A stretch of 64,000 nucleotides of DNA, taken from Pseudothauera lacus. GTDB lineage: Bacteria; Pseudomonadota; Gammaproteobacteria; Burkholderiales; Rhodocyclaceae. The position numbers and the translations under genes are program-made. Positions 17,964 to 28,388 of the stretch are shown here, one piece after another. Below the pieces are notes generated by a model. The model was not told the DNA's origin, made no database searches, and saw only the letters and a list, made by a program, of their open reading frames with translations. Numbering within the stretch: the stretch's first letter is position 1; every line of letters begins with the position of its first letter. The DNA is taken from NCBI RefSeq assembly GCF_003034845.1, contig NZ_PZKC01000003.1, positions 1-64,000 on the forward strand, given 5' to 3'.

Positions 17964-18560
17964 TCAGTTGACCACCAGGTTGAGGTAGTTGCGCACGTCG
18001 GAGGGTGTCCAGCCACTGAAGGGGCCGCTGCTGAAGGCCGAGCCGCGGAACATGATCGCCCACATGTCGAGGACGTTGTCGACGCTGATGTAGGGCGTGC
18101 TGCGGCCGTTGATGGCGTCCAGGTAGACGGTGACGAGGTCGCCTTCGTCGGCGCGGTAGGGCACGCTCTGCAGGATGTCGAGGAGCTTGGTGGTGGCCGG
18201 GAAGTTGGCCGTGGCGGTGAAGCCGCGGTTGGACAGGGTGGCGGTCTTGAAATCCACCACGCCCCAGCGCTGCTGGCGCTCGTGCTTGGAAATGCCGCCG
18301 TTGCCGTAGTAGCCGTGCGACTGGCACACCGGGTAGTACTCGATGGGCTTCTGACTGGCGTGGGTGAGCGCGCTGATCGAGGAGTACGCCGACGGTGAGA
18401 CGCAACGCCCTGCCGCCAGGGCACTGCCGGTCTTTACCGACAGCAGCACCGTGCTGGCACCGCCGGCGAGCAGCACGCGGCGGCGGCCGGCCGTGGAGGT
18501 CGGGGTCGCGGGGCTGGCTTGCTGGGTGTCAGGGGCAGGGGTTTTCATGTGTGCGGCCAT
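17964..18560 (-). CDS. Exported protein of unknown function with Tat-like signal, first gene of the HprK-like cluster
   Basis: I do not recognise this 198-residue protein. Residues 1-25 are polar and Pro/Thr/Ala-rich. GRRRVLLAGGASTVLL (25-40) resembles a twin-arginine signal and is followed by a weakly hydrophobic stretch to SALAAG, a plausible cleavage site near residue 50. The mature part has cysteines near 53 and 79, a Tyr/Gly-rich HGYYGNGG and the C-terminus YLNLVVN. Start could be Met5 (18548). As the first gene before PqqD-like, kinase and nucleotidyltransferase genes it is the natural candidate for the modified substrate, or for an exported partner. This role is inference from position only. 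Confidence 0.72.
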   Translation of the reverse strand: MAAHMKTPAPDTQQASPATPTSTAGRRRVLLAGGASTVLLSVKTGSALAAGRCVSPSAYSSISALTHASQKPIEYYPVCQSHGYYGNGGISKHERQQRWGVVDFKTATLSNRGFTATANFPATTKLLDILQSVPYRADEGDLVTVYLDAINGRSTPYISVDNVLDMWAIMFRGSAFSSGPFSGWTPSDVRNYLNLVVN

Positions 18561-18755
18561 TCGAAACGGATGATCCTATTGTCGCCAATCGGGCAGAGAA
18601 ATCCAGCCCGATATGGTCGAGGGCGTGACATGCTTCATGATTAGCAAGGATCGAGCCTGCAATTCCTTGGTATTTTTATCCTTTTGTATCAGTCAATTAC
18701 GGTGTACTCGGGGATGGCCCTGAGCAGGGTGTAAAAAAAACCGACGCGAGATGGT
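18561..18755 (-). other. AT-richer intergenic stretch between argH and the HprK-like cluster
   Basis: About 195 bases, clearly poorer in GC than the flanking genes. It should contain the promoter of the minus-strand cluster; TTGACT (18692-18697, minus) is a possible -35 but no good -10 follows at the right distance. A run of eight T on the minus strand (18733-18740) 15 bases after the argH stop may aid its termination, though no clear stem precedes it. Confidence 0.4.
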
Positions 18756-20210
18756 TCAGCCCAGGCTGCTGCGCATGCGCGCAATTGCGGCGCGCACCTG
18801 CTGCGGGGCGGTGCCGCCGACGTGATTGCGCGACGCCAGTGAGCCGGCCACGGTGAGCACCGCAAAGACGTCTTCGCCAACGCGTTCCGCGGCGCCATTG
18901 ACTTCAGCCATCGCCGCACGCAGTTCGTCCAGCGTGAAGTCGGGCAGGTCGCATGCACGTGCTTCGGCTGCGCGCACGGCCAGCGCGACGGCTTCGTGGG
19001 CGTCGCGGAAGGGCAGCCCCTTCTTGACCAGGTAGTCGGCCAGGTCGGTGGCGGTGGCGTAGCCCTGGGAGAGCGCGCCGAGCATCGCCGCAGCCTTGAC
19101 GCGGACGTTGAATACGCGTTCGCCGGTTTTCTCGTCGATGCGGCTGCCCATCATGTCGGCGTAGATGCGCAGCGTGTCGATGACGGTGTCGGCGGTGTCG
19201 AAGAGGGGTTCCTTGTCTTCCTGGTTGTCCTTGTTGTAGGCCAGCGGCTGGCCCTTCATCAGGGTCAGCAGGGCGATCAGGCTGCCGTTGACGCGGCCGG
19301 TCTTGCCGCGCACCAGTTCGGGAACGTCGGGGTTCTTCTTCTGCGGCATGATCGAACTGCCGGTGCAGAAGCGGTCGGCGAGGTCGATGAAGCCCACGCG
19401 CGGACTCATCCACAGGATGAGCTCTTCCGACAGGCGCGACAGGTGGGTCATCAGCAGCGCGGAGGCGGCGCAGAATTCGATGGCGAAGTCGCGGTCGCTG
19501 ACGGCGTCCAGTGAGTTGTAGCAGACCTCGTCGAAGCCCAGTTCGCGGGCAACGGATTCGCGGTCGATCGGATAGCTGGTGCCGGCCAGTGCGGCACTGC
19601 CCAGCGGCAGGCGGTTGACCCGGCGGCGGCAGTCGGCGAAGCGCTCGGCGTCGCGCCGGGTCATCTCGCAGTAGGCCATCAGGTGGTGGCCGAAGGTCAC
19701 CGGCTGGGCGACCTGCAGGTGGGTGAAGCCCGGCAGCGGGGTGTCGGCGTGCGCTTCGGCAAGTTCGAGTACGTTGCGCTGGAAGTCGCCGATCAGCACC
19801 AGGATCTGGTCAATGGCGTCGCGCAGCCACAGGCGGATGTCGGTGGCGACCTGGTCATTGCGGCTGCGCCCGGTGTGCAGGCGCTTGCCGGCGTCGCCGA
19901 CCAGCGCGGTGAGGCGCTTCTCGATGTTGAGATGGACGTCCTCGTCGTCGAGACTCCAGGTGAACTCTCCGCGCGCGATCTCGTCGCGGATCTGCGCCAT
20001 GCCACGCTCGATGTCGGCCAGATCCTGGGTGCCGATGATGCCCTGGCGGGCAAGCATCCTGGCGTGGGCGAGCGAGCCGCGGATGTCCTGTTCGGCCATG
20101 CGCTGGTCGAAGAACACCGATGCGGTGTAGCGTTTGACGAGATCGGAGACCGGTTCGGAAAAGCGTCCCGACCAGGCCTTGGCCGGTTGCGCGGAGGAGG
20201 TATCTGTCAT
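18756..20210 (-). CDS. argH: Argininosuccinate lyase
   Basis: Cleaves argininosuccinate to arginine and fumarate, the last step of arginine synthesis. It has 484 residues, slightly longer than E. coli ArgH. The superfamily signature [12 protein letters not shown] is present, with the catalytic serine in the mobile loop, as are [12 protein letters not shown] and [10 protein letters not shown]. The start at 20210 ([17 protein letters not shown]) is chosen by conservation of KxWxGRF near the N-terminus. It is divergent from algZ with an 80-base gap, the same neighbours as in Pseudomonas. Confidence 0.96.
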   Translation of the reverse strand: MTDTSSAQPAKAWSGRFSEPVSDLVKRYTASVFFDQRMAEQDIRGSLAHARMLARQGIIGTQDLADIERGMAQIRDEIARGEFTWSLDDEDVHLNIEKRLTALVGDAGKRLHTGRSRNDQVATDIRLWLRDAIDQILVLIGDFQRNVLELAEAHADTPLPGFTHLQVAQPVTFGHHLMAYCEMTRRDAERFADCRRRVNRLPLGSAALAGTSYPIDRESVARELGFDEVCYNSLDAVSDRDFAIEFCAASALLMTHLSRLSEELILWMSPRVGFIDLADRFCTGSSIMPQKKNPDVPELVRGKTGRVNGSLIALLTLMKGQPLAYNKDNQEDKEPLFDTADTVIDTLRIYADMMGSRIDEKTGERVFNVRVKAAAMLGALSQGYATATDLADYLVKKGLPFRDAHEAVALAVRAAEARACDLPDFTLDELRAAMAEVNGAAERVGEDVFAVLTVAGSLASRNHVGGTAPQQVRAAIARMRSSLG

Positions 20211-20290
20211 AATGAGGGCAGCGTGGGTGTTGGCGCCGGATTCGGCGGTGTTGCGGGCGGCGCACAGGGATGGGCGGCCCGGCGTGAGCG

Positions 20291-21310
20291 ATGTCAAGTA
20301 TAAAGCAAAAGCCTTCTTCTCCTGCCGCAGGCGGCGTGCTGCCGGATTTCCGCAATCTGGGTGTGCTGTTGCGCCTGCTGCTGCTGATCAACCTGCTCGC
20401 GGTGGGCACGGTGCTGATCACCGGCGAGGCCCTGACGGACTTCCTGTCCGACTTCATCGCCTTTGCCGGGCGTCTCGAGCTGCCGCTTCTGTATGCCGCG
20501 GCCCTGCTCTACATTGGCCACCCCCTGCTGGTGCGTCTGCCCGTGCGCTGGGCGGTGGTGGCGGTGCTCGCGCTTGCCGCAGCGGTTGCCGTGGTGGCGT
20601 GGATGCTGGCCGGCGAGCTGGTCGGCGGCGGGGAAGGCGTGCTGCGCTGGGTGCTGTGGGCGGTGGCTGCGGCTGCGCTCGGGCTGGGCTACTTCGATTA
20701 CCGCAACCGCCTGCTGTCGCCTGCGCTCACCGAGGCGCGGCTGATGGCCCTGACTGCACGCATCCGCCCCCACTTTCTGTTCAACAGCCTCAACGGCGTG
20801 CTTGGGGTGATACGCTCTGACCCGCGCCGTGCCGAGCGCGCGCTGGAGGAACTGGCCGAACTGTTCCGTGTGCAGATGCGCGAGAACCGCGAGTTGGTGC
20901 GCCTCGATGACGAGTTGCGCCTGTGCGAGCACTACCTCGACCTCGAACGCCTGCGCCTGGGCGAGCGCCTGCAGGTGCACTGGCAGACCGAGCATTGTCC
21001 GCGTGATGCCCTGGTGCCGCCCCTGCTGCTCCAGCCGCTGCTCGAGAATGCGGTTTACCACGGCATCGAGCCGGCCGCTGCGGGCGGCGAGATCCGTGTG
21101 CAGATCTACCGCCGCGGCAAGGAGCTGCGCATCGAGGTCGACAATCCCGTGGCCGAGCAGGCCGATCACCATGAAGGCAACCGCATGGCGCTGGAGAACA
21201 TCCGCGAACGTCTGATGCTGTTCTTCGACCTCGAAGCCGGGCTGGACACCGAGGCCCGCCACGGGCGTTACCGCGTGCGTATCCGCATGCCCTGCCGGAG
21301 GCCCTCATGA
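20291..21310 (+). CDS. algZ: LytS/AlgZ-type sensor histidine kinase
   Basis: A 339-residue membrane kinase of the His_kinase/LytS class, counterpart of P. aeruginosa AlgZ (FimS). Four hydrophobic segments lie between about 22 and 135. The kinase motif is [17 protein letters not shown] with H161, and the ATP-binding part has [17 protein letters not shown] and a C-terminal G-rich region. It is coupled to algR by an ATGA overlap. In Pseudomonas the pair controls twitching motility and the fimU-pilVWXY1E operon, and a similar operon is present at 9107-15633. Confidence 0.88.
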   Translation: MSSIKQKPSSPAAGGVLPDFRNLGVLLRLLLLINLLAVGTVLITGEALTDFLSDFIAFAGRLELPLLYAAALLYIGHPLLVRLPVRWAVVAVLALAAAVAVVAWMLAGELVGGGEGVLRWVLWAVAAAALGLGYFDYRNRLLSPALTEARLMALTARIRPHFLFNSLNGVLGVIRSDPRRAERALEELAELFRVQMRENRELVRLDDELRLCEHYLDLERLRLGERLQVHWQTEHCPRDALVPPLLLQPLLENAVYHGIEPAAAGGEIRVQIYRRGKELRIEVDNPVAEQADHHEGNRMALENIRERLMLFFDLEAGLDTEARHGRYRVRIRMPCRRPS

Positions 21311-22083
21311 GCGCGCCGCAGCCACCCTTGCGGGTACTCATTGTCGATGACGAGGCGCCGGCGCGCAGCCGTCTGCGCGATCTGCTCGGCGATCTTGCTG
21401 CCACAGTGCCCACCGAGCTGGTCGGCATGGCCGCCAACGGTGCCGAGGCTGTGCGCCTGCTGGAGCACACCCAGGCCGATGCGGTGCTGGCCGACATCCG
21501 CATGCCGGTGATGGATGGGGTCGAACTCGCCCGCCACCTCCAGCGCCTTGCGCTGCCGCCGGCGGTGATATTCACCACCGCTTACGACCAGTATGCGGTG
21601 CAGGCCTTCGAAGTGGCGGCGGTCGATTACCTGCTCAAGCCGGTGCGTGCCGAGCGCCTCGCCGCCGCGCTGGGCAAGGTCCGCCAGCGTGCGCCCCTTG
21701 CCGAAGGCACGCTGGCCGCGCTGGCGCCCTCCGCGCGCCGCCACCTCAGCGTCAGCGAGCGCGGGCGCATCCTGCTCGTCCCCGTCGACGCGGTGCTCTA
21801 CCTGAAGGCGGAGCAGAAGTACGTTACTGCGCGCACGGCGGAGCGCGAATACCTCCTCGATGAAACCCTGGTGCAGCTTGAACAGGAGTTCGGCGAGCGC
21901 TTCCTGCGTATCCACCGCAACAGCCTGGTGGCGCGCGCGGCCCTGAGTGGCGTGGAGCGCGTCAATGACGGCGAACGGGGGGAGGGTGAGGGGCACTGGG
22001 AGGTGCTGCTCACCGACGTGCCCGAGCGCCTGCCGGTGAGCCGCCGGCAGTGGCCGGCGGTGAAGCAGTTGCTGGGTTTGTAG
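21307..22083 (+). CDS. algR: LytTR-type response regulator AlgR
   Basis: A 258-residue regulator. The receiver domain has phospho-acceptor D63 in AVLADIRMPVMDG, the acidic pair VDDE, T in FTTAYDQYAVQAFE and K in YLLKPV. The C-terminal half is a LytTR DNA-binding domain with ILLVPVDAVLYLKAEQKYV and RIHRNSLV. Its probable DNA site, CCGTTCGTC-like, occurs upstream of fimT. It ends 12 bases from convergent ppc with no visible terminator. Confidence 0.9.
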   Translation: MSAPQPPLRVLIVDDEAPARSRLRDLLGDLAATVPTELVGMAANGAEAVRLLEHTQADAVLADIRMPVMDGVELARHLQRLALPPAVIFTTAYDQYAVQAFEVAAVDYLLKPVRAERLAAALGKVRQRAPLAEGTLAALAPSARRHLSVSERGRILLVPVDAVLYLKAEQKYVTARTAEREYLLDETLVQLEQEFGERFLRIHRNSLVARAALSGVERVNDGERGEGEGHWEVLLTDVPERLPVSRRQWPAVKQLLGL

Positions 22084-22095
22084 CGACAGCCCCGC

Positions 22096-24846
22096 TCAGC
22101 CGCTGTTGCGCAGGCCGGCGGCGATGCCGTTGATGGAGATGTGGATGCCCAGGCGGATGCGCTCGTCGTCGTGGACCTCGCGGTGGCGGCGCAGCAGTTC
22201 GACCTGGACGTGGTTGAGTGGGTCGAGGTAGGGGAAGCGGTTGCGGATCGAGCGCTTCAGCAACGGGTTGCCGTCGAGCAGTTCGCTCTGTCCGGTGATC
22301 GCCAGCAGGGCGTCCACGGTGGCTTGCCACTCCTTGCGGATGCGCTCGAAGATGGTGTCGCGCAGGGTGGTGTCGCGCACCAGTTCGGCATAGCGCGAGG
22401 CAATCGCGAGGTCGCTCTTGGCCAGCACCATGTCCATGTTCGACAGCAGGGTGGCGAAGAAGGACCATTCGCGGTGCATGCGCTGCAGGCCGGCGAGACC
22501 GTCGGCGGGGTGGCGGGCCAGCCAGTCCTGCACGGCACTGCCGAAGCCGAACCAGCCCGGCAGCATGAGTCGGCATTGTGACCACGAGAACACCCAGGGT
22601 ATGGCGCGCAGGTCTTCGATGCGGGTGCCTTTCTTGCGCGATGCCGGGCGCGAGCCGATGTTCAGTTCGGCAATCTCGCTGATCACCGTGGATTGCCAGA
22701 AGTAGTCCTCGAAACCGGGTGTCTCATAGACCAGTCCGCGGTAGGCGGCGAAGGCGCTGTCGGAAAGTGCCTGCATGGTGTCGATGAAGGCCGGATCGGG
22801 GGCCGGGGCGTCGCCGCTGCCAAGGCTGGCTTCCAGTGTGGCGGCGAGTAGGACTTCGAGGTTGCGCCGTCCGACTTCGGGGTTGCCGTACTTGGCGGCG
22901 ATCACCTCGCCCTGCTCGGTAAGGCGGATCTGCCCCTGCACGGCGCCGCCGGGCTGGGCGAGGATGGCCTGGTAGCTGGGGCCGCCGCCGCGTCCGACGG
23001 AGCCGCCGCGGCCGTGGAAGAGGCGCAGGCGCACGCCGTGGCGGGCGAAAACGGTGACGAGTTCGATCTCGGCCTTGTAGAGCTCCCAGCCGGAGGTCAG
23101 GAAGCCGCCGTCCTTGTTGCTGTCGGAGTAGCCCAGCATCACTTCCTGCAGATCGCCGCGGGCGGCGATCAGGGCACGGTAGGGGGGCAGTTCGAAGAGC
23201 TTCGCCATTACCGCCGGGGCGTTGCGCAGGTCGCCGATGGTCTCGAACAGCGGCACGATGTTGACGTCCAGGGCCCGCTCCTGCGGGCGCAGCAGCCCGC
23301 CTTCCCTGAGCAGCACCGCCAGTTCGAGGAGGTCGGAGGCCGCAGCGGTCTTGGAGATGATGCAGTTCTGGATGGCAGCGCTGCCGAAACGCAGATGGGC
23401 GCGGCGGGCGGCATGGAAGATGGCCAGTTCGCCGCTGGTTTCGGCGCTGTAGCGCACGTGCGGCGAGGCCAGCAGGCGCGGGGTAGCCAGTTCGACAAGA
23501 AGCAGCTCGCAGCGTGCCGCTTCGTCGAGGGCGAGATAGTCGCTGCCGGGGCTGGCGCAGGCGAGCAGTTCGGCGACCACGCGCTCGTGCACGTCGGCGT
23601 TCTGGCGCAGATCGATGGGGGCGAGGTGAAAGCCGAACACCCGCGCGGCGCGGCGCAGGTGGCGCAGGCGGCCGCGGGCGAGGGCCTGCGAGCCGTTGGC
23701 GACCAGCGAACGGTGCAGGGTGTCGAGGTCGGCAGCGAACTCGTCCGGGCCGCTGTAGGGCTGCGCCGCAGCGACGGCGTGGCGCGGAGGCTGGCCGCCC
23801 AGCAGTTCGTTCCAGCTTGCCGCCAGGCGCGCATACATGCCGGCAATGGCGCGCCGGTAGGGTTCGTCGCTGCGGTGCGGGGAATGGTCGGCGGAGGTTT
23901 CGGCGAGCGCCAGCAGGGCATCGGAGGCATTGACCAGTCCGCTGGCGAGCGACAGTTGTGCGCCCAGGGCGTGCAGTTCGTCGAGGTAGAAGCCCAGCGC
24001 GGTGGCAGCCTGCAGGGCGAAGGCGCGGTCGAGCACTTCGGCGGTGACGTAGGGGTTGCCGTCGCGATCGCCGCCTATCCAGCTGCCAACCTGCATGAAG
24101 GCGGGCAGTTCGGTGCCGCCGAGCTGGTCTTCCAGACTGGCATAGAGGCGCGGCAGTTCACGCAGGAAGGTGGTCTGGAAATAGGACAGGCCGTTGTTGA
24201 CCTCGTCGACCACCGACAGGCGCGCCGGACGCAGCATGCGCGTCTGCCACAGGGTAAGGACGGCGCGGCGCAGGGCCTCGTCGTTGGCCTGGTGTTCTGC
24301 GGGGGTGAGGGTGATGCGGTCGCGTTCGTCGAGCAGGCGGGCGATCTCGGTCTGGCAGTTGAGGATGCTCTTGCGCTGTACCTCGGTGGGGTGGGCGGTG
24401 AGCACCGGCGATATCGCGGCCTTGCCGAGAAGCTCGCCGGTGGCAGCCTCGGTGTCGTCGCCAAGGCACTCGCGGAGGCGTTCGAGGGCGCAGGCCAGGC
24501 TGCCTGCACGCGGCGCCGAGCCGGCGATGAGGTGGGCGCGGCTGCGGCGGATGTGGTGCTGATCCTCGGCGATGTTGGCGAGGTGGGAGAAATAGCTGAA
24601 CGCGCGTACGACCTGGATGGTCTGCTCGCGCGCAAGGGCGTCGAGGAGGTCTTCGAGCTCGCGGCGGGCTTCGAGATCCTCATCGCGGCGGAAACGCACC
24701 GAAGTCTGACGGATGCGCTCGATGAGCGCGAAGCTGGCTTCGCCTTGCTGGTCGCGCACGGTGTCGCCGAGGACGCGGCCGAGGAGGCGGATGTCCTCGC
24801 GCAGGGGGGCGTCCTTGTCGTTGGCGGGCAGGGTGTTGTCGGTCAT
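22096..24846 (-). CDS. ppc: Phosphoenolpyruvate carboxylase
   Basis: Carboxylates phosphoenolpyruvate to oxaloacetate, refilling the citric acid cycle. It has 916 residues, within the family's range. The catalytic histidine is H152 in [13 protein letters not shown]; the second signature with its essential lysine is [10 protein letters not shown], and the Gly-rich loop [14 protein letters not shown] is intact. The C-terminus ends [10 protein letters not shown], close to the usual NTG allosteric end. The start at 24846 (MTDNTLP) gives a normal N-terminus. It follows the thioredoxin-fold gene by 19 bases. Confidence 0.96.
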   Translation of the reverse strand: MTDNTLPANDKDAPLREDIRLLGRVLGDTVRDQQGEASFALIERIRQTSVRFRRDEDLEARRELEDLLDALAREQTIQVVRAFSYFSHLANIAEDQHHIRRSRAHLIAGSAPRAGSLACALERLRECLGDDTEAATGELLGKAAISPVLTAHPTEVQRKSILNCQTEIARLLDERDRITLTPAEHQANDEALRRAVLTLWQTRMLRPARLSVVDEVNNGLSYFQTTFLRELPRLYASLEDQLGGTELPAFMQVGSWIGGDRDGNPYVTAEVLDRAFALQAATALGFYLDELHALGAQLSLASGLVNASDALLALAETSADHSPHRSDEPYRRAIAGMYARLAASWNELLGGQPPRHAVAAAQPYSGPDEFAADLDTLHRSLVANGSQALARGRLRHLRRAARVFGFHLAPIDLRQNADVHERVVAELLACASPGSDYLALDEAARCELLLVELATPRLLASPHVRYSAETSGELAIFHAARRAHLRFGSAAIQNCIISKTAAASDLLELAVLLREGGLLRPQERALDVNIVPLFETIGDLRNAPAVMAKLFELPPYRALIAARGDLQEVMLGYSDSNKDGGFLTSGWELYKAEIELVTVFARHGVRLRLFHGRGGSVGRGGGPSYQAILAQPGGAVQGQIRLTEQGEVIAAKYGNPEVGRRNLEVLLAATLEASLGSGDAPAPDPAFIDTMQALSDSAFAAYRGLVYETPGFEDYFWQSTVISEIAELNIGSRPASRKKGTRIEDLRAIPWVFSWSQCRLMLPGWFGFGSAVQDWLARHPADGLAGLQRMHREWSFFATLLSNMDMVLAKSDLAIASRYAELVRDTTLRDTIFERIRKEWQATVDALLAITGQSELLDGNPLLKRSIRNRFPYLDPLNHVQVELLRRHREVHDDERIRLGIHISINGIAAGLRNSG

Positions 24847-24865
24847 GGCGGGGCGTCCGGGGCGG

Positions 24866-25336
24866 TCAGTGCTGCGGTTTGAGTTGTTCGCGGGCCACCG
24901 CGATGGCCTGCTCGATGTAGAGAGCATAGAAATCAGGCAGACGCATGCCGACGATGGCTTCGCCGATGCGTTCGCCACGCGGGCCGTAGACCACCACCGT
25001 GGGCGTGAAGCGCACCTGCTGGGCCGCGGCGAAGGCGCGCTGGGTGGTGCGCTGGCCGCCGAAGTCCGTCAGCGGCGTGTCCGCATCGAGGTCTACCTGG
25101 CGGAACAGCGCCGCGGCATCGCTGCCGGCAGCCATCGGTACCAGATAGCTGCGCGCCTGCTCGCACCAGCCGCAACCGTTCTGGCTGTACAAAACCACCA
25201 GCGGCTGGCCGCTGCGCGCCATGGCCAGGCCGTCGCGCTGCAGATCCGCTGCCGGTGGCAGGCCCGGTGGCGCGGCGGCGCTGCCGGCGGGGACGAGCAG
25301 GGCACATGCTAGAATCGCCATCAGCCTCCGCGCCAT
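24866..25336 (-). CDS. Periplasmic thioredoxin-fold protein
   Basis: A 156-residue secreted thioredoxin-like protein. Signal peptide [22 protein letters not shown] is followed by a fold with redox motif NGCGWCEQ (C55, C58), a later cis-Pro in [10 protein letters not shown], and helical ends. Similar proteins serve in cytochrome maturation or thiol redox control, but the partner is not evident. Start at 25336 gives a basic n-region; Met6 (25321) has a better GGAGG ribosome site but a poorer signal. It shares a 66-base divergent gap with hemC. Confidence 0.78.
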   Translation of the reverse strand: MARRLMAILACALLVPAGSAAAPPGLPPAADLQRDGLAMARSGQPLVVLYSQNGCGWCEQARSYLVPMAAGSDAAALFRQVDLDADTPLTDFGGQRTTQRAFAAAQQVRFTPTVVVYGPRGERIGEAIVGMRLPDFYALYIEQAIAVAREQLKPQH

Positions 25337-25402
25337 GGGTGTGAACCCTGATGCGGCGCTGCAGCACAGCCGCTTCTGTGGCATCCGTCCCGTCCTCCTT
25401 GC

Positions 25403-26374
25403 ATGAGTTACCCGATCGTGACCCGAACCGAATCCGGCCCTGCCACCCATCCCGCGCCCGCGCGCATCGTCATTGCCACCCGCGAGAGCCGTCTCGCCCT
25501 GTGGCAGGCCGAGCACGTCAAGGCCCGCCTCGAAGCATTGTATCCCGCCTGCCAGGTGGAGTTGCTCGGCATGACCACGCGCGGTGACCAGATCCTCGAC
25601 CGCCCGCTGGCCAAAGTCGGCGGCAAGGGGCTGTTCGTCAAGGAGCTGGAGACCGCACTGCTCGACGGCCGTGCCGATATCGCCGTGCATTCGATGAAGG
25701 ACGTGCCGATGGAGATGGGCGAGCCCTTCGCGCTGCCGTGCATCTCGGCGCGCGAGGTGCCGCTCGACGCCTTCGTCTCCAACCGCTATGCCAGTCTCGA
25801 AGACATGCCGCCGGGGGCAGTGGTCGGGACCTCCTCGCTGCGCCGTGAGTCGCAGTTGCACATGCATTACCCCTATCTGTCGGTGACCAGTCTGCGTGGC
25901 AACCTCGATACCCGTCTGCGCAAGCTCGACGAGGGCCAGTACGATGCCATCATCCTCGCCGCCGCCGGACTGATGCGCCTCGGGCTGGGCGAACGCATCC
26001 GCGGTGTTCTGCCTGCCGAGGTCTCGCTGCCGGCGGCCGGTCAGGGGGCCCTGGGCATCGAGTGCCTCGCCGGTCGTCCGGAGGTGGCGGCCTGGCTGGC
26101 ACCGCTCAACGATCCCGAGACGTCCGCCTGTGTGCGTGCCGAACGCACCGTGGCGCGCGCACTGGCAGGCAGCTGCGAGGTGCCGCTGGGCGCCTATGGC
26201 GAGATCCGCGACGGGCAATTGTGCCTGCGCGGCTTCGTCGCACTGCCCGATGGCAGCCGCGTGGTGCGCGCCGAGTGCAGTGGCGCGCCGGCAGATGCGG
26301 AGCAGCTCGGCCAGACGCTCGCCGACGCGTTGCGCGCCCAGGGCGCCGCCGACATCCTCGCCGAGCTGGGCTGA
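25403..26374 (+). CDS. hemC: Porphobilinogen deaminase (hydroxymethylbilane synthase)
   Basis: Joins four porphobilinogens to hydroxymethylbilane. It has 323 residues. C258 in [14 protein letters not shown] holds the dipyrromethane cofactor; the catalytic aspartate is in [11 protein letters not shown], and the arginine-rich substrate pocket shows in [11 protein letters not shown] and [14 protein letters not shown] short N-terminal extension precedes the conserved [15 protein letters not shown]. It heads hemC-hemD-hemX-hemY. Confidence 0.96.
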   Translation: MSYPIVTRTESGPATHPAPARIVIATRESRLALWQAEHVKARLEALYPACQVELLGMTTRGDQILDRPLAKVGGKGLFVKELETALLDGRADIAVHSMKDVPMEMGEPFALPCISAREVPLDAFVSNRYASLEDMPPGAVVGTSSLRRESQLHMHYPYLSVTSLRGNLDTRLRKLDEGQYDAIILAAAGLMRLGLGERIRGVLPAEVSLPAAGQGALGIECLAGRPEVAAWLAPLNDPETSACVRAERTVARALAGSCEVPLGAYGEIRDGQLCLRGFVALPDGSRVVRAECSGAPADAEQLGQTLADALRAQGAADILAELG

Positions 26375-26385
26375 CGGCGCTGGCC

Positions 26386-27174
26386 ATGTCCCCGTCCGCC
26401 GCGCTTCCCCTTGCTGGTCTGCGCATCGTCGTCACCCGCCCCGCGGCGCAGGCCGATGCCCTTTGCGAGGCCATCGCCGCGCGCGGCGGCGTGCCGGTGC
26501 GTTTCCCGGTGATGGCGATCGAGGGGCTCGCCGATACCTCTGCGCTGCGCGAACTGGCGGGTCGTCTGGAGGACTACGACGTGGTCTTCTTCGTCAGTCC
26601 GAATGCGGTCAGGCATGCGCTGGAGGTCATCCTCGCGCAGCGTCCGTGGCCGCCGCAGCTCGCCGTCGCCACGGTCGGCAAGGGTAGCGAGCGGGCGCTG
26701 GCCAGTCATGGGCTGACGACGGTGATCGCGCCCGCAGAAGGTTATGACAGCGAGGCCGTGCTTGCCCTGCCGGCCTTCGCACCGTCGGCCATCGATGGCA
26801 AACGCGTACTGGTGCTGCGCGGCGATGGCGGGCGCGAGCTGTTCGGCGATACCCTGCGCGCGCGCGGCGCGCAGGTCGACTACCTGAGCTGCTACCGCCG
26901 CACCCTGCCGCTGGTCGAACCCGCCGTGCTGCGCGAGCTTGCCGAGCGCGGCGAGATCGACGCCCTTACCCTCAGCAGCACCGAAGGGGTGCGCAACCTG
27001 CTCGGTCTGCTCGGCGGCACGCTGCCGGCGGCCGTGGCGGCCTTGCCCCTGTTCGCCTCTCACGAACGCATCGCCGCTGCGGCACGTCAGGCCGGTTTTG
27101 CAGATGTTCACCCCTGTGCCCCCGGGGACGACGGCTTGCTGGGGGCTCTTGAACGTCATTTCACTGTAAACTGA
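26386..27174 (+). CDS. hemD: Uroporphyrinogen-III synthase
   Basis: Cyclises hydroxymethylbilane with inversion of ring D. It has 262 residues of the poorly conserved HemD family: LRIVVTRPAAQADALC at the N-terminus, FFVSPNAVRHALE, the linker DGKRVLVLRGDGGRE and TLSSTEGVRNLLGLL. It starts 11 bases after hemC. Confidence 0.92.
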   Translation: MSPSAALPLAGLRIVVTRPAAQADALCEAIAARGGVPVRFPVMAIEGLADTSALRELAGRLEDYDVVFFVSPNAVRHALEVILAQRPWPPQLAVATVGKGSERALASHGLTTVIAPAEGYDSEAVLALPAFAPSAIDGKRVLVLRGDGGRELFGDTLRARGAQVDYLSCYRRTLPLVEPAVLRELAERGEIDALTLSSTEGVRNLLGLLGGTLPAAVAALPLFASHERIAAAARQAGFADVHPCAPGDDGLLGALERHFTVN

Positions 27175-27178
27175 ACCC

Positions 27179-28378
27179 ATGAAAGAAGAGATCCCTGCGC
27201 TGACCCAGCCGCCGCTCAAGGGGGCTGAAGAGTCCACTCCGCCCCCTGCCCCCGACGCAGGCTCTGCTGCCGCACCGCCGCCTGCCCGCGAGGCGCAGGC
27301 AGCCCGCCGCGGGGCATCGTTGTGGCCCGCTGTCCTCGCCGTGCTTGCCCTTGCTGTGGGGGCGCTGGGCCTCTGGCAAGGCTGGCAGGCCGGCACCGGG
27401 GGCAAGTCCCTGCGCGACGAACTGGCCAGCCGGCTGGCAGCGGTCGAGGGGATCGGCAATGAGGCGCGCACGCTTGCCCGCCAGCAGCAGGAAACCCTCA
27501 TCCAGCAGCAGGGCAAGCTGGGAGCACTGGAAGCCAAGCTTGCGGCCACCGAGGGGCAGGCAGCCGCGCTCGAAGCGCTCTACCAGGAATTTTCCCGCTC
27601 GCGCGAAGACCGCGTGATGGCCGAGATCGAGCAGGCGGTGACCATTGCCGGACAGCAACTGCAGCTTGCCGGCAACGTCGAGGCCGCGCTCATCGCCCTG
27701 CAGGGCGCCGAAGCCCGCCTTGCGCTGCAGGACCGCGGGCAGCTGATCGCCCTGCGCCGTGCCGTCGGGCGTGACATCGAGGCCCTGCGGGCATTGCCGC
27801 AGGTCGATGTACAGGGCCTCGCGCTGCGCCTTGAGCGCCTGCAGGAGCGTGTCGACGTGCTGCCGCTGGCCTACGCCGGGGAGTTGCCCGCGGAGGTCGC
27901 CGGCGACGCCGCAGCGGAGGCGGATGCGCCGTCCTTCGAGTCGCGTCCGCTGGATTTCCTCGCCACCCTCGGGCTCGACCTCTGGCGCGAGCTCAAGACC
28001 CTGGTGCGGGTGGAGCGCCTGGACCAGTCCGAGCCGGTGCTGATGGCCCCGGCGCAGAGCACCTTCCTGCGCGAGAACGTCAAGATCCGCCTGCTCACCG
28101 CGCGCCTGGCGTTGCTCGCGCGCGACGGGCGCACCTATGCCGCCGATCTCGCCCAGGCGCGGGGCTGGATGGAGCGCTTCTTCGATCTGCGTGACGCCGC
28201 CGTGCAGGCCGCGGTGGCCGATCTGGCGGCGCTGGAGGCCACACCGGTGGTGACCGAGCAGATCACCACTCTCGAGAGCATGGCGGCGTTGCGCCTGCTG
28301 CAGGCGCGCGCAGCCGAAGGCGGGGTCGTGGCGACGCCGCCCGCGGCAGGCAGCACCAGCGCTGCCGACGAGCGTTGA
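27179..28378 (+). CDS. hemX: HemX-like membrane protein
   Basis: A 399-residue protein of the proteobacterial HemX family, whose biochemical role is not firmly established. A Pro/Ala-rich cytoplasmic tail (1-45) leads to one membrane helix (about 48-66), followed by a predicted coiled coil (70-145, heptad-like with many Gln/Glu/Leu) and a helical domain in the periplasm. It lies 4 bases after hemD, in the same operon as in Pseudomonas and E. coli. Despite older database names it is unlikely to be a methyltransferase. Confidence 0.88.
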   Translation: MKEEIPALTQPPLKGAEESTPPPAPDAGSAAAPPPAREAQAARRGASLWPAVLAVLALAVGALGLWQGWQAGTGGKSLRDELASRLAAVEGIGNEARTLARQQQETLIQQQGKLGALEAKLAATEGQAAALEALYQEFSRSREDRVMAEIEQAVTIAGQQLQLAGNVEAALIALQGAEARLALQDRGQLIALRRAVGRDIEALRALPQVDVQGLALRLERLQERVDVLPLAYAGELPAEVAGDAAAEADAPSFESRPLDFLATLGLDLWRELKTLVRVERLDQSEPVLMAPAQSTFLRENVKIRLLTARLALLARDGRTYAADLAQARGWMERFFDLRDAAVQAAVADLAALEATPVVTEQITTLESMAALRLLQARAAEGGVVATPPAAGSTSAADER

Positions 28379-28388
28379 GGAAGCGCCG

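Noticed and set aside
15645..18560. Complete lasso-peptide cluster
   Set aside because: No asparagine-synthetase-like cyclase, no transglutaminase-like protease and no ABC transporter are present between pilE and argH.
23014..24882. 622-residue open frame opposite ppc
   Set aside because: Fully antisense to phosphoenolpyruvate carboxylase with all its motifs. No ribosome site, no domain, and the composition of an antisense shadow.
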